A DNA stretch of 64,000 bases, from contig NZ_OY726395.1 in the NCBI RefSeq assembly GCF_963378085.1, forward strand, positions 2,170,001-2,234,000, read 5' to 3'. This stretch comes from Mycolicibacterium sp. MU0050 (GTDB taxonomy: Bacteria > Actinomycetota > Actinomycetes > Mycobacteriales > Mycobacteriaceae). Positions 47,756 to 63,646 of this stretch are shown here, one piece after another; within the stretch, counting starts at the first letter, position 1, and each line of letters begins with the position of its first letter. The translations under genes were made by a program, and so were the position numbers. A model generated the notes under the pieces. The model had not been told where the DNA came from, did not search any database, and worked only from the letters and a program-made list of their open reading frames with translations.

Positions 47756-48508
47756 GTGGTCGCCGCAGCCAAGCTGTTGCGACTCGCGGGCCGTCGTCGT
47801 GCCGGACGGTTTCTGGCCGAAGGTCCGAACCTGGTGACCGCGGCGACGCAGGCCGGCGTGGTGACCGAGGTGTTCGCCACCGAGGCCGCGCTACAGCGCC
47901 ACGCCGATGCCGTCGGCGGTGCCACGGTGCACGTGGTGACGGAGCGGGCGGCGAAGGCGTTGTCCGACACCGTCACTCCGACCGGGCTGGTGGCGGTCTG
48001 CGAGACACCGGACCCGGCACTGTCGGCGGTGCTGCCCGGCGCCCGCCTGATCGCGGTGGCGGTGGGTGTCTCCGAGCCCGGTAACGCCGGCACGCTGATC
48101 CGGCTGGGACATGCGATGGGCGCCGACGCGGTGGTGCTCGCCGGGCACAGCGTCGATCCCTACAACGGCAAGTGTCTGCGGGCCTCCACCGGCAGCATCT
48201 TCGCGGTCCCGGTGGTGGTGGAACCGGATACCGCCGCGGTGATTTCGGCGCTGCAGGACAATGGCCTGCGGGTGCTCGCCACGGCCCTCGACGGTGAAAT
48301 CGACCTGGCGCAGGCCGATCTCGCCGGGCCCACCGCCTGGCTGTTCGGACCCGAGGCCCATGGCCTGCCCGCCGATGTCGCCGGCGCCGCCGACCACCGG
48401 GTGCGCATCGAGATGCCCGGCGACGCCGAAAGTCTCAACGTCGGCGCGGCGGCGGCGATCTGTCTGTACCAGAGCGCCCGCGCGCACCACGCCGACGGTC
48501 GCCCTTAG
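47756..48508 (+). CDS. tsnR: SpoU/TrmH family rRNA methyltransferase, TsnR-like
   Basis: Knotted (SPOUT) 2'-O-methyltransferase of about 250 residues. An N-terminal substrate-binding domain (AGRFLAEGPNLVTAA) precedes the SpoU domain with VGVSEPGNAGTLIR, GPEAHGL and the C-terminal motif ESLNVGAAAAICLY that forms the SAM-binding knot. GTG 47756 is the first canonical start. The frame remains coding upstream (LTERSARV), so a CTG at 47735 or 47726, overlapping the rplT stop, may be the real start. Its stop overlaps that of the acyl-CoA dehydrogenase on the other strand by 4 bases. Confidence 0.9.
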   Translation: MVAAAKLLRLAGRRRAGRFLAEGPNLVTAATQAGVVTEVFATEAALQRHADAVGGATVHVVTERAAKALSDTVTPTGLVAVCETPDPALSAVLPGARLIAVAVGVSEPGNAGTLIRLGHAMGADAVVLAGHSVDPYNGKCLRASTGSIFAVPVVVEPDTAAVISALQDNGLRVLATALDGEIDLAQADLAGPTAWLFGPEAHGLPADVAGAADHRVRIEMPGDAESLNVGAAAAICLYQSARAHHADGRP

Positions 48509-49758
48509 CCGCTGAGCAGGCCCCGCGCCACGTGGGTGATCTGTACCTCGTTGCTGCCGGCGTAGATCATCAGCGACTTCGCGTCGCGGGCAAGCTGTTC
48601 CACCCGGTACTCCGTCATGTAGCCGTTGCCGCCGAAGAGTTGCACCGCCTCCATCGCGACGTCGGTGGCCGCCTGCGAGCAGTAGTACTTGATCGCCGAC
48701 GCCTCGGCCAGCGAGATCTCCACCCCGTTCTGGCGCGCCTCGATGACGCGGAACAGCATGTTTCGCACGTTCATCCGCGCCACTTCCATGTTGGCCAGCT
48801 TCAGCTGGATCAGCTGGAATTGGCCGATCTCCTTGCCCCACAGGGTTCGGCTCTTGGCGTAGTCCACGCTGAGCCGCAGGCATTCCTCGATGACGCCGAG
48901 GGCCATGGCGGCGACGCCGATCCGTTCGGTGGAGAAGCTGGAGCGGGCGCTGTCGCGGCCGTCGCCGGCGTTGTTGCTCTCCGTCCCGCCGAGCAGCCGG
49001 TCCGGTCCCAGGCGCACATTGTGGAAAAACAGCTCGCCGGTGCGCGAGGAGTGGATGCCCATCTTGCGGAACGGTTTCGACTGTTCGAAGCCCTCCATGC
49101 CGCGGTCCAGGACGAAGGTCAGCACCGGGCGGTCGCGCTTGTCCACGCTCGCATCGCCGTCGTCGAGTTTGGCGTAGACGACCACGACGTCGGCGTCCGG
49201 GCCGTTGGTGATGAAGGTCTTCTGGCCGTTGAGGATGTAGTCGTCACCGTCGCGGGTGACGTAGGACTTCATGCCGCCGAACGCATCGGAGCCCGAGTCC
49301 GGTTCGGTGATGGCCCAGGCGCCGATCTTCTCGTAGGTCACCAACCCGGGCAGCCAGCGTTCCTGCTGGGCCAGGGTGCCCCGGGAGGCGATCGTCGGAA
49401 CGGTCAGGCCGAGGCTGACGCCCATGCCGGTGACGATGCCCATCGACACCCGGCACAGCTCGCTGATCAGCATGAACCCCATGCCGGCCGAGCCGCCGCT
49501 GTCGCCGAACATGCCGCCGGACTTGCCGGAACCGCCGGCGGCCCCGGCGGTGGTGCCGTTGCGCATCCGGTCCAGGCGCTTCTCCAGCGATTCGCGCGCC
49601 ATCGCGTCAAGTCCGAAGGTGGCGAACAGCTTTCGGACAATGGGGTAGGGCTCCATGTCGCCGCTCTCCAGCGCGTCGAGATGGGGCCGCACCTCCTTGT
49701 CGATGAATTGGCGAACTGCATCGCGCACGGCAAGGTCGACGTCGGTCCATTCGATCAT
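48505..49758 (-). CDS. Acyl-CoA dehydrogenase family protein
   Basis: 417-residue flavoenzyme with the family motifs WAITEPDSGSD (FAD/substrate loop, about residue 149) and a C-terminal LFGGNGYMTEYRVEQLARDAKSLMIYAGSNEVQ, which carries the final helix and acid. A Gly/Ser-rich insert at about 70-95 replaces part of the N-terminal domain. It probably oxidises an acyl-CoA at C2-C3; chain length unknown. Follows the DUF2236 gene after 10 bases, so the two are likely co-transcribed. Confidence 0.9.
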   Translation of the reverse strand: MIEWTDVDLAVRDAVRQFIDKEVRPHLDALESGDMEPYPIVRKLFATFGLDAMARESLEKRLDRMRNGTTAGAAGGSGKSGGMFGDSGGSAGMGFMLISELCRVSMGIVTGMGVSLGLTVPTIASRGTLAQQERWLPGLVTYEKIGAWAITEPDSGSDAFGGMKSYVTRDGDDYILNGQKTFITNGPDADVVVVYAKLDDGDASVDKRDRPVLTFVLDRGMEGFEQSKPFRKMGIHSSRTGELFFHNVRLGPDRLLGGTESNNAGDGRDSARSSFSTERIGVAAMALGVIEECLRLSVDYAKSRTLWGKEIGQFQLIQLKLANMEVARMNVRNMLFRVIEARQNGVEISLAEASAIKYYCSQAATDVAMEAVQLFGGNGYMTEYRVEQLARDAKSLMIYAGSNEVQITHVARGLLSG

Positions 49759-49768
49759 GGGCAGCAGA

Positions 49769-50848
49769 CTACGCTGCGGGACGGCGCCCCCGGGCAGGGC
49801 GTCGGCCCGCCAGCGAGAACGTCGTGTGCACCAGCGAGCCGGCCCGTTCCACCAGCACCTTGGGGTGCGGCGGGGCGGGTACCGGCGGCAGTGGGAACGG
49901 TGCCTTGCGCCGCGGGGCGTAGTGCATCGGCATGCCCTTGCGGTCGGCCGGCGGGTCGGTGAAGAACGGCGCTTCCACCAGGGGGGCGTCCGCGGGGGCG
50001 CGGCCGGATTCGCGGCGGTAGGCGGCCAGCGCCCGCGGATGCAGCCTGATCTCGTCGGGTACCGCCCAGAACGCGATCTCGATGGCCTTGCCGATCAGCC
50101 GCAGCAGCACCTCGTCGCCCGGTGTCCACCGCATGCCGGCCCGCTCCCGGATGGCCGGGTCGAAGACGCCGGCGGCCACCCAGCGCTGCGCGGCGAGCAT
50201 CGGGCGAAACATCTGGTCCCACAGCGGAGTCGGCATCAGGACGAACTTCGGCTTCGGGATCCGCATGGCGAAGATGTCCAGCGTCGCCGGGTTGATCTCC
50301 AGTTCCTCGCGGCAGGTGCGGTCCCAGTACTCGCAGAAGTCCTCCCAGGATTTCGGCACCGGCCGCATGCTCATGCCGTACATCGCGTACCACTGCACGT
50401 GTTCGTCGAACAGTTGCCGCTTCTCGGCCTCGGTCAGGCCGCCGCAAAAGTACTCGGCCACCTTGATGATCAGCATGAAGAAGGTGGCGTGCGCCCAGTA
50501 GAAGGTGTCCGGGTCCAGGGCGTGATACCGGCGGCCCTGCGCGTCGGTGCCCTTGATGGTGTGATGGAAACCGCGGACCTGCGCGCCGGTCTGCGCGGCG
50601 CGTTCGCCGTCGTAGACCACCCCCATGATGGGATAGACCGACCGCGCCACCCGCTGCAGGGGCTCGCGGTGCAGGATCGAGTGTTCTTCGACACCCGCCC
50701 CGAGTTGCGGATACATGTTCTGGATCGACCCGATCCACATACCGAGTATCCCGGTGCGCAGGTCGCCGAAGTATTTCCAGGTCAGGGAATCCGGACCGAG
50801 GGGATCCGGCATGTCCGCCGCGGCGGTATCGGGAACGCTGGTAGTCAT
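49769..50848 (-). CDS. DUF2236 / MpaB-like oxygenase family protein (Rv1645c-type)
   Basis: 359-residue member of the DUF2236 family, whose founding members are latex-clearing oxygenases (Lcp) and MpaB, heme proteins. Visible family traits are the lead SLTWKYFGDLRTGILGMWIGS, RVARSVYPIMGVVYDG, HALDPDTFYWAHATFF and a FCEYWDRTCREELE region. Activity here is unproved. ATG at 50848 (MTTSVPDTAA) has GAGGAG-type site 8 bases upstream; longer readings cross the operator region. Confidence 0.85.
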   Translation of the reverse strand: MTTSVPDTAAADMPDPLGPDSLTWKYFGDLRTGILGMWIGSIQNMYPQLGAGVEEHSILHREPLQRVARSVYPIMGVVYDGERAAQTGAQVRGFHHTIKGTDAQGRRYHALDPDTFYWAHATFFMLIIKVAEYFCGGLTEAEKRQLFDEHVQWYAMYGMSMRPVPKSWEDFCEYWDRTCREELEINPATLDIFAMRIPKPKFVLMPTPLWDQMFRPMLAAQRWVAAGVFDPAIRERAGMRWTPGDEVLLRLIGKAIEIAFWAVPDEIRLHPRALAAYRRESGRAPADAPLVEAPFFTDPPADRKGMPMHYAPRRKAPFPLPPVPAPPHPKVLVERAGSLVHTTFSLAGRRPARGRRPAA

Positions 50849-50863
50849 CGCTGCTCCTCTCCG

Positions 50864-50877
50864 GTGACCCCGGTCAC
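50864..50877. promoter_or_regulatory. Palindrome GTGACC-cc-GGTCAC
   Basis: A perfect 6-2-6 inverted repeat in the leader of the DUF2236 gene, close to its ribosome site. It could be an operator half of the divergent control region or a hairpin limiting translation. Confidence 0.4.
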
Positions 50878-50891
50878 ACGACGATATAGCT

Positions 50892-50907
50892 GACAACTCT
50901 CGTTGTC
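50892..50907. promoter_or_regulatory. Palindromic operator between divergent lipid genes
   Basis: GACAACTCTCGTTGTC is a perfect 6-4-6 inverted repeat, the geometry of TetR-family operators. It lies midway between the DUF2236 and acyl-CoA ligase genes, so it could control both. No regulator gene adjoins it. Confidence 0.6.
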
Positions 50908-51028
50908 TACGGCTTCGGGCGTGTGTGGCGGCATCTGTTATCCAATCGCCATCGCCGGGCCGGAACCGCCCCCGGCCGGGCGTTCGCCGCGGGGTGATAT
51001 GAAGACGGGCGAGGACTCAGGAGATCGA

Positions 51029-52594
51029 ATGGACACCGACCGGGCGCGCCAGCACGCCGTGGGAGACATTCCGCGCCGTACCGCGGCGCGGTATGCGCAC
51101 AAGACCGCGATCATCGACGGCGCAACCACATTGACGTTCGCCGAGTTCGATCAAGCGGTCAATCGGGTGGCGAATGCTCTACTCGAGCGCGGGTTGCGCA
51201 AGGGGGACCGGTGCGCGATCCTGTCGCGGAACCGCTGGGAGTACGCGGTGTTGTCGTTCGCGACCGCACGCATCGGTGTCATCCTGGTGCCGATCAACTT
51301 CATGTTGAACGCCGAAGAAGTCGCCTACATCCTCGAGCATTCGGGCGCTGCAACGGTGGTCGCCGAGGCCGGCCTGGCCGAGACGGCCGACGGTGCGATC
51401 GCCCTGCAGTCCGGCGATGTTCGTCGAATCATGCTGGACGGCAACGATGGTCACCGCGACTGGGAACCATTCGCGGAGTTGTTGTCCGCGCCCGACACGG
51501 CGCCGCCGTTTGTTTCGATCTCCGATGATGATCCGGTTCGACTGATGTACACCAGCGGCACCGAGTCGCGTCCCAAGGGCGCGCTGCTGAGCAGTCGCGC
51601 TCTGATGTGGGAGTACGTCAGCTGCGCCATCGACGGCGGCATGAGCCACGACGACGTCGAACTGCACGCCCTGCCGCTGTACCACTGCGCCCAGCTGGAC
51701 TGCTTCCTGGGCCCGGACATCTACCTGGGTGCCACCAGCATCATCACCGCCGGCCCGGACCCCGAGACCGTTCTTGCGCTGATCGAAAAGCACGGCGTCA
51801 CCAAGTTTTTCGCGCCACCGACGGTCTGGATATCGCTGTTGCGCTCGCCGGCGTTCGACACCACCGACCTCTCCACGCTCGCCAAGGGCTACTACGGCGC
51901 CTCGGCGATGCCCGTCGAGGTCCTGCGCGAGATCGCCGAGCGTCTCCCCAACGTCCGGCTGTGGAACTTCTACGGCCAGACCGAGATGTCGCCGGTCGCC
52001 ACCATCCTGGCGCCCCACGAGCAGCTGACCCACGCGGGATCGGCCGGGCGACCCGTCCTGAACGTCGAAACGTTCGTCGTCGACGAGCACGGCGAGCCGC
52101 TGCCGGCCGGCGAGGTCGGTGAGATCGTCCACCGCAGCCCGCACGCCACCCTCGGCTACTACAACGATCCCGAGAAGACGGCCGAGGCGTTCGCCGGCGG
52201 CTTCTTCCACTCCGGCGACCTGGGCGTGTTCGACGAGCACGGCCTGTTGCGGGTGGTGGACCGCAAGAAGGACATGATCAAGACCGGCGGGGAGAACGTC
52301 GCCAGCCGCGAAGTCGAAGAGGCGATCTATCTGCATCCGGGGGTCGCCGAGGTCGCCGTCTTCGGAGTCGCCGACCCGAAATGGGTCGAGGCCGTCGCCG
52401 CCGTGGTCGTGCCCCGGGACGGCGTCGCGCTCACCGACCAGGAGGTCGTCGAGCACTGCCGCGCCCGGTTGGCCGGCTACAAGACACCGAAACACGTGGT
52501 GCTCGCGGCGTCGCTGCCGAAGAATCCCAGTGGCAAGATCCTCAAAAGGGTGCTGCGGGAGGAATTCGAGACGTCACGCAAGTCAACGGCGTAG
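51029..52594 (+). CDS. Acyl-CoA synthetase (AMP-forming ligase)
   Basis: 521-residue ANL-superfamily enzyme. It has the AMP-loop YTSGTESRPKGALL (about residue 172; the usual TSGTTGxPK is TSGTESRPK), FYGQTEMSP (about 313), the hinge DRKKDMIKTGGENVASREVE (about 412) and the catalytic Lys in KNPSGKILKR near the C-terminus. It activates a carboxylic acid, probably a fatty or aromatic acid, as the CoA thioester. ATG at 51029 has AGGAG 5 bases upstream; more upstream codons would cross the operator. Confidence 0.9.
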   Translation: MDTDRARQHAVGDIPRRTAARYAHKTAIIDGATTLTFAEFDQAVNRVANALLERGLRKGDRCAILSRNRWEYAVLSFATARIGVILVPINFMLNAEEVAYILEHSGAATVVAEAGLAETADGAIALQSGDVRRIMLDGNDGHRDWEPFAELLSAPDTAPPFVSISDDDPVRLMYTSGTESRPKGALLSSRALMWEYVSCAIDGGMSHDDVELHALPLYHCAQLDCFLGPDIYLGATSIITAGPDPETVLALIEKHGVTKFFAPPTVWISLLRSPAFDTTDLSTLAKGYYGASAMPVEVLREIAERLPNVRLWNFYGQTEMSPVATILAPHEQLTHAGSAGRPVLNVETFVVDEHGEPLPAGEVGEIVHRSPHATLGYYNDPEKTAEAFAGGFFHSGDLGVFDEHGLLRVVDRKKDMIKTGGENVASREVEEAIYLHPGVAEVAVFGVADPKWVEAVAAVVVPRDGVALTDQEVVEHCRARLAGYKTPKHVVLAASLPKNPSGKILKRVLREEFETSRKSTA

Positions 52595-52611
52595 CGCCGA
52601 CCCGCGGTGTC

Positions 52612-54195
52612 TCAGCGGAATTCGTCGGCGGAGGCCTCGACCCAGTCGGAGCGCCACGACAGCGGCGCCGGGTCCTCGAGGAGTTCGTCGGGCATCAGCC
52701 ACTCGTAGAGCTCGGCATAGGTCTGGGTGCGCTGACCCGGCACGCGCCGGGTGAGCATCGACGGGTCCAGGTCGGCGAAGCTGTCGAGCCCCATCGACGC
52801 GACGATCTGGGCCGCGCTGGCCACCGTGGCCCGTTGGAAGTTCGCCACCCGGGCGGTCTTGTCCGGCACGTGCAGCGCCCGCGCCAGGCCCGGGTCCTGG
52901 GTGGCGACGCCGGTGGGGCAGCGGTTGGTGTTGCACTTGAGCGCCTGGATGCACCCGACGGCGAACATCATCGCCCGCGCCGACAGCGTGAAGTCGGCGC
53001 CCTGGATGATCCGCGACACGATGTCCACACCGCTGGCGACCTTGCCGGAGGCGCCGATGCGGATGCGGTCCCGCAGGCCGACGCCCACCAGCGCGTTGTG
53101 CACCAGCATCAGACCTTCGGTCAGCGGCATCCCGACGTGGTCCTCGAATTCCTGCGGCGCGGCCCCGGTGCCGCCCTCGGCGCCGTCGACGATGATGAAG
53201 TCCGGCGTGATGCCGGTGGCCAGCATGGCCTTGCAGATCGACAGGAACTCCGAGCGTGACCCCACGCACAGCTTGAAGCCGACCGGCTTTCCCTCGGCCA
53301 ACGTGCGCAGGGTCGCGATGAACGTCATCAGTTCGGTCGGCGTCGAGAACGCACTGTGCACCGGCGGCGACACCACGGTCTGGCCCGGCGGCACCCCGCG
53401 GGTCGCGGCGATCTCCGCGTTGACCTTGGCTCCCGGCAGCACGCCGCCCAGGCCCGGCTTGGCGCCCTGGGACAGCTTGATCGAGATCGCCTTCACCGCG
53501 GGCAGTCGCGCCTTCTCGGCGAACGCCACCGGGTCGAAGTGGCCATTGGCGTCGCGGCAGCCGAAATACCCCGAACCGATCTGGAAGATCAGGTCTCCAC
53601 CCGGACGCAGGTGATAGGGGGAGATGCCGCCCTCCCCGGTGTCGTGCGCGAAGCCGCCGCGGGCCGCGCCGGCGTTGAGCGCCTCCACCGCCGTCGGCGA
53701 CAGTGCGCCGAAACTCATCCCGGACACGTTGAGCAGCGCGATGTCGTAGGGCTGGGTGCAGTCTGGGCCGCCGATGCGCACGCTCGGTGCCGCGGTGGGA
53801 GCGACCTTGGCGCGCAGCGAGTGCCGCAGGAATTCGTATCCCGGTGCGTTGACGTTGCGTTCGGTGCCGAACGGCTCGTCACCCTTGGTGCCCTTGGCAC
53901 GTTCGTAGACCATGTCGCGGGTTTCGCGGTCGAACGGGGTGCCGTCGGTGCTGGACTCGATGAAGTACTGCTGGATCTCGGGGCGGATGCTCTCCATCAG
54001 ATAGCGGAGATGGCCGATGATGGGGAACGCCCGCAGGATGGTGTGTTGGGTCTGCAGCAGGTCGAACACCCCGACGGTGGCCAGCGCCGCCACCGGCGCC
54101 GCGGCCAGCCACCAGGCAGCGTGACCGACGACTGCCAGCAACCCCAACAGCACGGCCGTGACCGCGACCCCGGCGACGAGCAATGGCCTCAGCAC
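52612..54195 (-). CDS. FMN-binding glutamate synthase-like (GltB2-type) protein
   Basis: 527 residues. One or two N-terminal membrane segments (about 2-45) anchor a GltB-type FMN barrel with the phosphate site GEGGISPYH, SIKLSQGAKPGLGG, IIVDGAEGGTGAAP and the 3Fe-4S cysteine pattern Cys-x5-Cys-x4-Cys (CIQALKCNTNRC). It lacks the N-terminal amidotransferase of true glutamate synthase, so it cannot use glutamine by itself; electron partner and substrate unknown. GTG at 54195 begins just before the membrane segment. Confidence 0.85.
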   Translation of the reverse strand: MLRPLLVAGVAVTAVLLGLLAVVGHAAWWLAAAPVAALATVGVFDLLQTQHTILRAFPIIGHLRYLMESIRPEIQQYFIESSTDGTPFDRETRDMVYERAKGTKGDEPFGTERNVNAPGYEFLRHSLRAKVAPTAAPSVRIGGPDCTQPYDIALLNVSGMSFGALSPTAVEALNAGAARGGFAHDTGEGGISPYHLRPGGDLIFQIGSGYFGCRDANGHFDPVAFAEKARLPAVKAISIKLSQGAKPGLGGVLPGAKVNAEIAATRGVPPGQTVVSPPVHSAFSTPTELMTFIATLRTLAEGKPVGFKLCVGSRSEFLSICKAMLATGITPDFIIVDGAEGGTGAAPQEFEDHVGMPLTEGLMLVHNALVGVGLRDRIRIGASGKVASGVDIVSRIIQGADFTLSARAMMFAVGCIQALKCNTNRCPTGVATQDPGLARALHVPDKTARVANFQRATVASAAQIVASMGLDSFADLDPSMLTRRVPGQRTQTYAELYEWLMPDELLEDPAPLSWRSDWVEASADEFR

Positions 54196-54227
54196 GGCGC
54201 GAGGGTACCAACGGGCATCACCTATGA

Positions 54228-55318
<1,091 letters not shown>

Positions 55319-55319
<1 letters not shown>

Positions 55320-57814
55320 TGCGGCTGCCGTACAGCTGGTTGAGCGAAGTGGTGCGCGCCGGCGCGCCGGAATTCGCCGCCACGCCAAGCGAAATCGAGC
55401 AGGCGCTGATCCGCGTCGGTCACGAGGTGGAAGACGTGGTGGCCCTCGGGCCGGTCACCGGTCCACTGGCCGTCGGGCGGGTCGCCGAGATCGAGGAACT
55501 CACCGAGTTCAAGAAGCCGATCCGGGCCTGCAAGGTGGATGTGGGGGAGTCCGAGCTCCGCGACATCGTCTGTGGCGCCACCAATTTCGTGGTCGGTGAC
55601 CTCGTGGTGGTGGCCCTGCCGGGCGCGACTCTGCCGGGTGACTTCCGGATCGCCAGCCGCAAGACCTACGGCCGCGTCTCCGACGGCATGATCTGCTCGG
55701 CCGCCGAACTCGGTCTGGGCAGCGATCATTCGGGCATCCTGGTGCTGCCGGCGGGGACCGCCGAGCCCGGTGCCGACGGCCTCGAGGTCCTGGGCCTCGA
55801 CGATGTGGTGTTCGACCTCGCCATCACCCCGGACCGCGGGTACGGCCTGTCGGTGCGCGGTATCGCCCGCGAGATCGCCTGCGCCTACGACCTGCCCTTC
55901 GCCGACCCGGCCGAGGTGCCGGCGCTGCCGGTCGAAGGGGAGGCCTGGCCGCTGACGGTCGACCCCGCCACCGGCGTCAGCCGCTTCGCGCTGCGCCCTG
56001 TCACCGGCATCGACCAGCACGCCGCCTCACCGTGGTGGCTGCGACGCCGGTTGATGCTGTGCGGGATCCGGCCCATCTCCCCGGCGGTCGACGTCACCAA
56101 CTACGTGATGCTGGAACTGGGCCATCCGATGCACGCGCATGACCGGGCGCGCATCCAGGGCGGTTTCGCGGTCCGGTTCGCCACCCCCGGCGAGACCGTG
56201 GTGACCCTCGACGACGTCGAGCGCAAGCTGGATCCGGGCGACGTGCTGATCGTCGACGACGTCGCCACCGCCGCCATCGGCGGTGTGATGGGTGCGGGGA
56301 GCACCGAGATCGGCGACGAGTCGACGGATGTTCTTCTGGAGGCGGCGATTTGGGATCCGGCGGCGGTGTCGCGCACCCAACGCCGGCTCCATCTGGTCAG
56401 CGAGGCCGGCCGGCGCTACGAACGCGCGGTCGACCCGGCCATCTCGGTGGCTGCGCTGGACCGCTGCGCCGCCCTGCTCGCCGAGATCGCCGGCGGTCGG
56501 GTGGAGCCCACGCTCACCGACTGGCGCGGCGACCCGCCGCGCCAGGACTGGTCCGGCGCCCCCGTGCGGATGGCCGCGGACCTGCCCGACCGCACGGCCG
56601 GGGTGCGTTACCCCGACGGCGTCGCGGCGGCCCGGCTGACGCAGATCGGGGCGCGGGTGGACACCGCCGAGGACGATCCCGCGGTCCTGGTGGTGACCCC
56701 GCCGAGTTGGCGCCCCGACCTGGTGCGCCCGGCCGACCTGGTCGAAGAGGTGCTGCGGCTCGAGGGCCTCGACACCATTCCGTCGGTGCTGCCGGCCGCG
56801 CCCGCCGGTCGCGGCCTGACCGCGGCGCAGCAGCGCCACCGCGCCGTCGGAAAGTCGCTGGCGCTGTCCGGGTTCGTCGAAGTGCTGCCGACGCCGTTCC
56901 TGCCGGCCGGCGTCTTCGACACCTGGGGGCTGCCCGCCGACGACCCGCGCCGCAACACCGCCTCGGTGCTCAATCCGCTGGAGGCCGACCGCCCGCAGCT
57001 GGCCTCCACGCTGCTGCCCGGTCTGCTGGAAGCGTTGGGACGCAATGTGTCCCGGGGGACCGCCGATGTGGCGCTGTTCGCCATCGCGCAGGTGGTCGAG
57101 CGCACCGAACAGACCCGCGCGGTCGAGCTGATCCCCACCGATCGCCGCCCGACCGAGGCGGAGATCGCCGCGCTGGACGCCTCGCTGCCGCGGCAGCCCC
57201 AGCACGTCGGCGTGGTGCTCACCGGCTTGCGGGAGCCGCGCGGACCGTGGGGGCCGGGCCGGCGCGTCGAGGCCGCCGATGCCTTCGAGGCGGTGCGCGT
57301 GGTGGCCCGCGCGTGCGGCGTCGAGGTGTCGCTGCGGCCGTCGGCGCAGCTGCCCTGGCATCCGGGCCGTTGCGCGGAGGTGTTCGTCGGCGAGACCAGC
57401 GTGGGTCATGCCGGGCAGCTGCATCCCGCGGTGCTCGAACGGGCCGGGCTGCCCAAGGGCACCTGCGCGGCCGAGCTGAGCCTCGCCGACATCCCGATCA
57501 CGACGCCGCTGCCCGCGCCGCGGGTCTCCCCGTTCCCGGCGGTGTTCCAGGACGTCAGCCTGGTGGTCGACGAGGACATCCCGGCGCAGACGGTCATCGA
57601 CGCGGTCCGCGCCGGGGCCGGCGAGTTGCTCGAGGCCGTCGACCTGTTCGACGTCTACACCGGCCCGCAGATCGGGGAGGGCCGCAAGTCGCTGACGCTG
57701 GCGTTGCGGTTCCGCGCTCCCGATCGGACGCTCACCGAGGACGACGCCAGCGCGGCGCGCGCGGCCGCGGTGGAGCACGCCGGTGCGGCCGTGGGCGCCA
57801 CCCAGCGCGCCTGA
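55319..57814 (+). CDS. pheT: Phenylalanyl-tRNA synthetase beta subunit
   Basis: 831 residues. An EMAP-like tRNA-binding domain (about 40-150) is followed by the B3/B4 editing domain (about 210-370), B5 (about 400-470), the catalytic-like core and a C-terminal FDX-ACB anticodon domain (about 735-831). It edits mischarged Tyr and binds the anticodon. Full family length. Confidence 0.97.
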
Positions 57815-57822
57815 CTCGACGA

Positions 57823-63610
<5,788 letters not shown>

Positions 63611-63646
63611 CGACCGAAGACGAAGAATTGATGAAGGAGAACGGTG

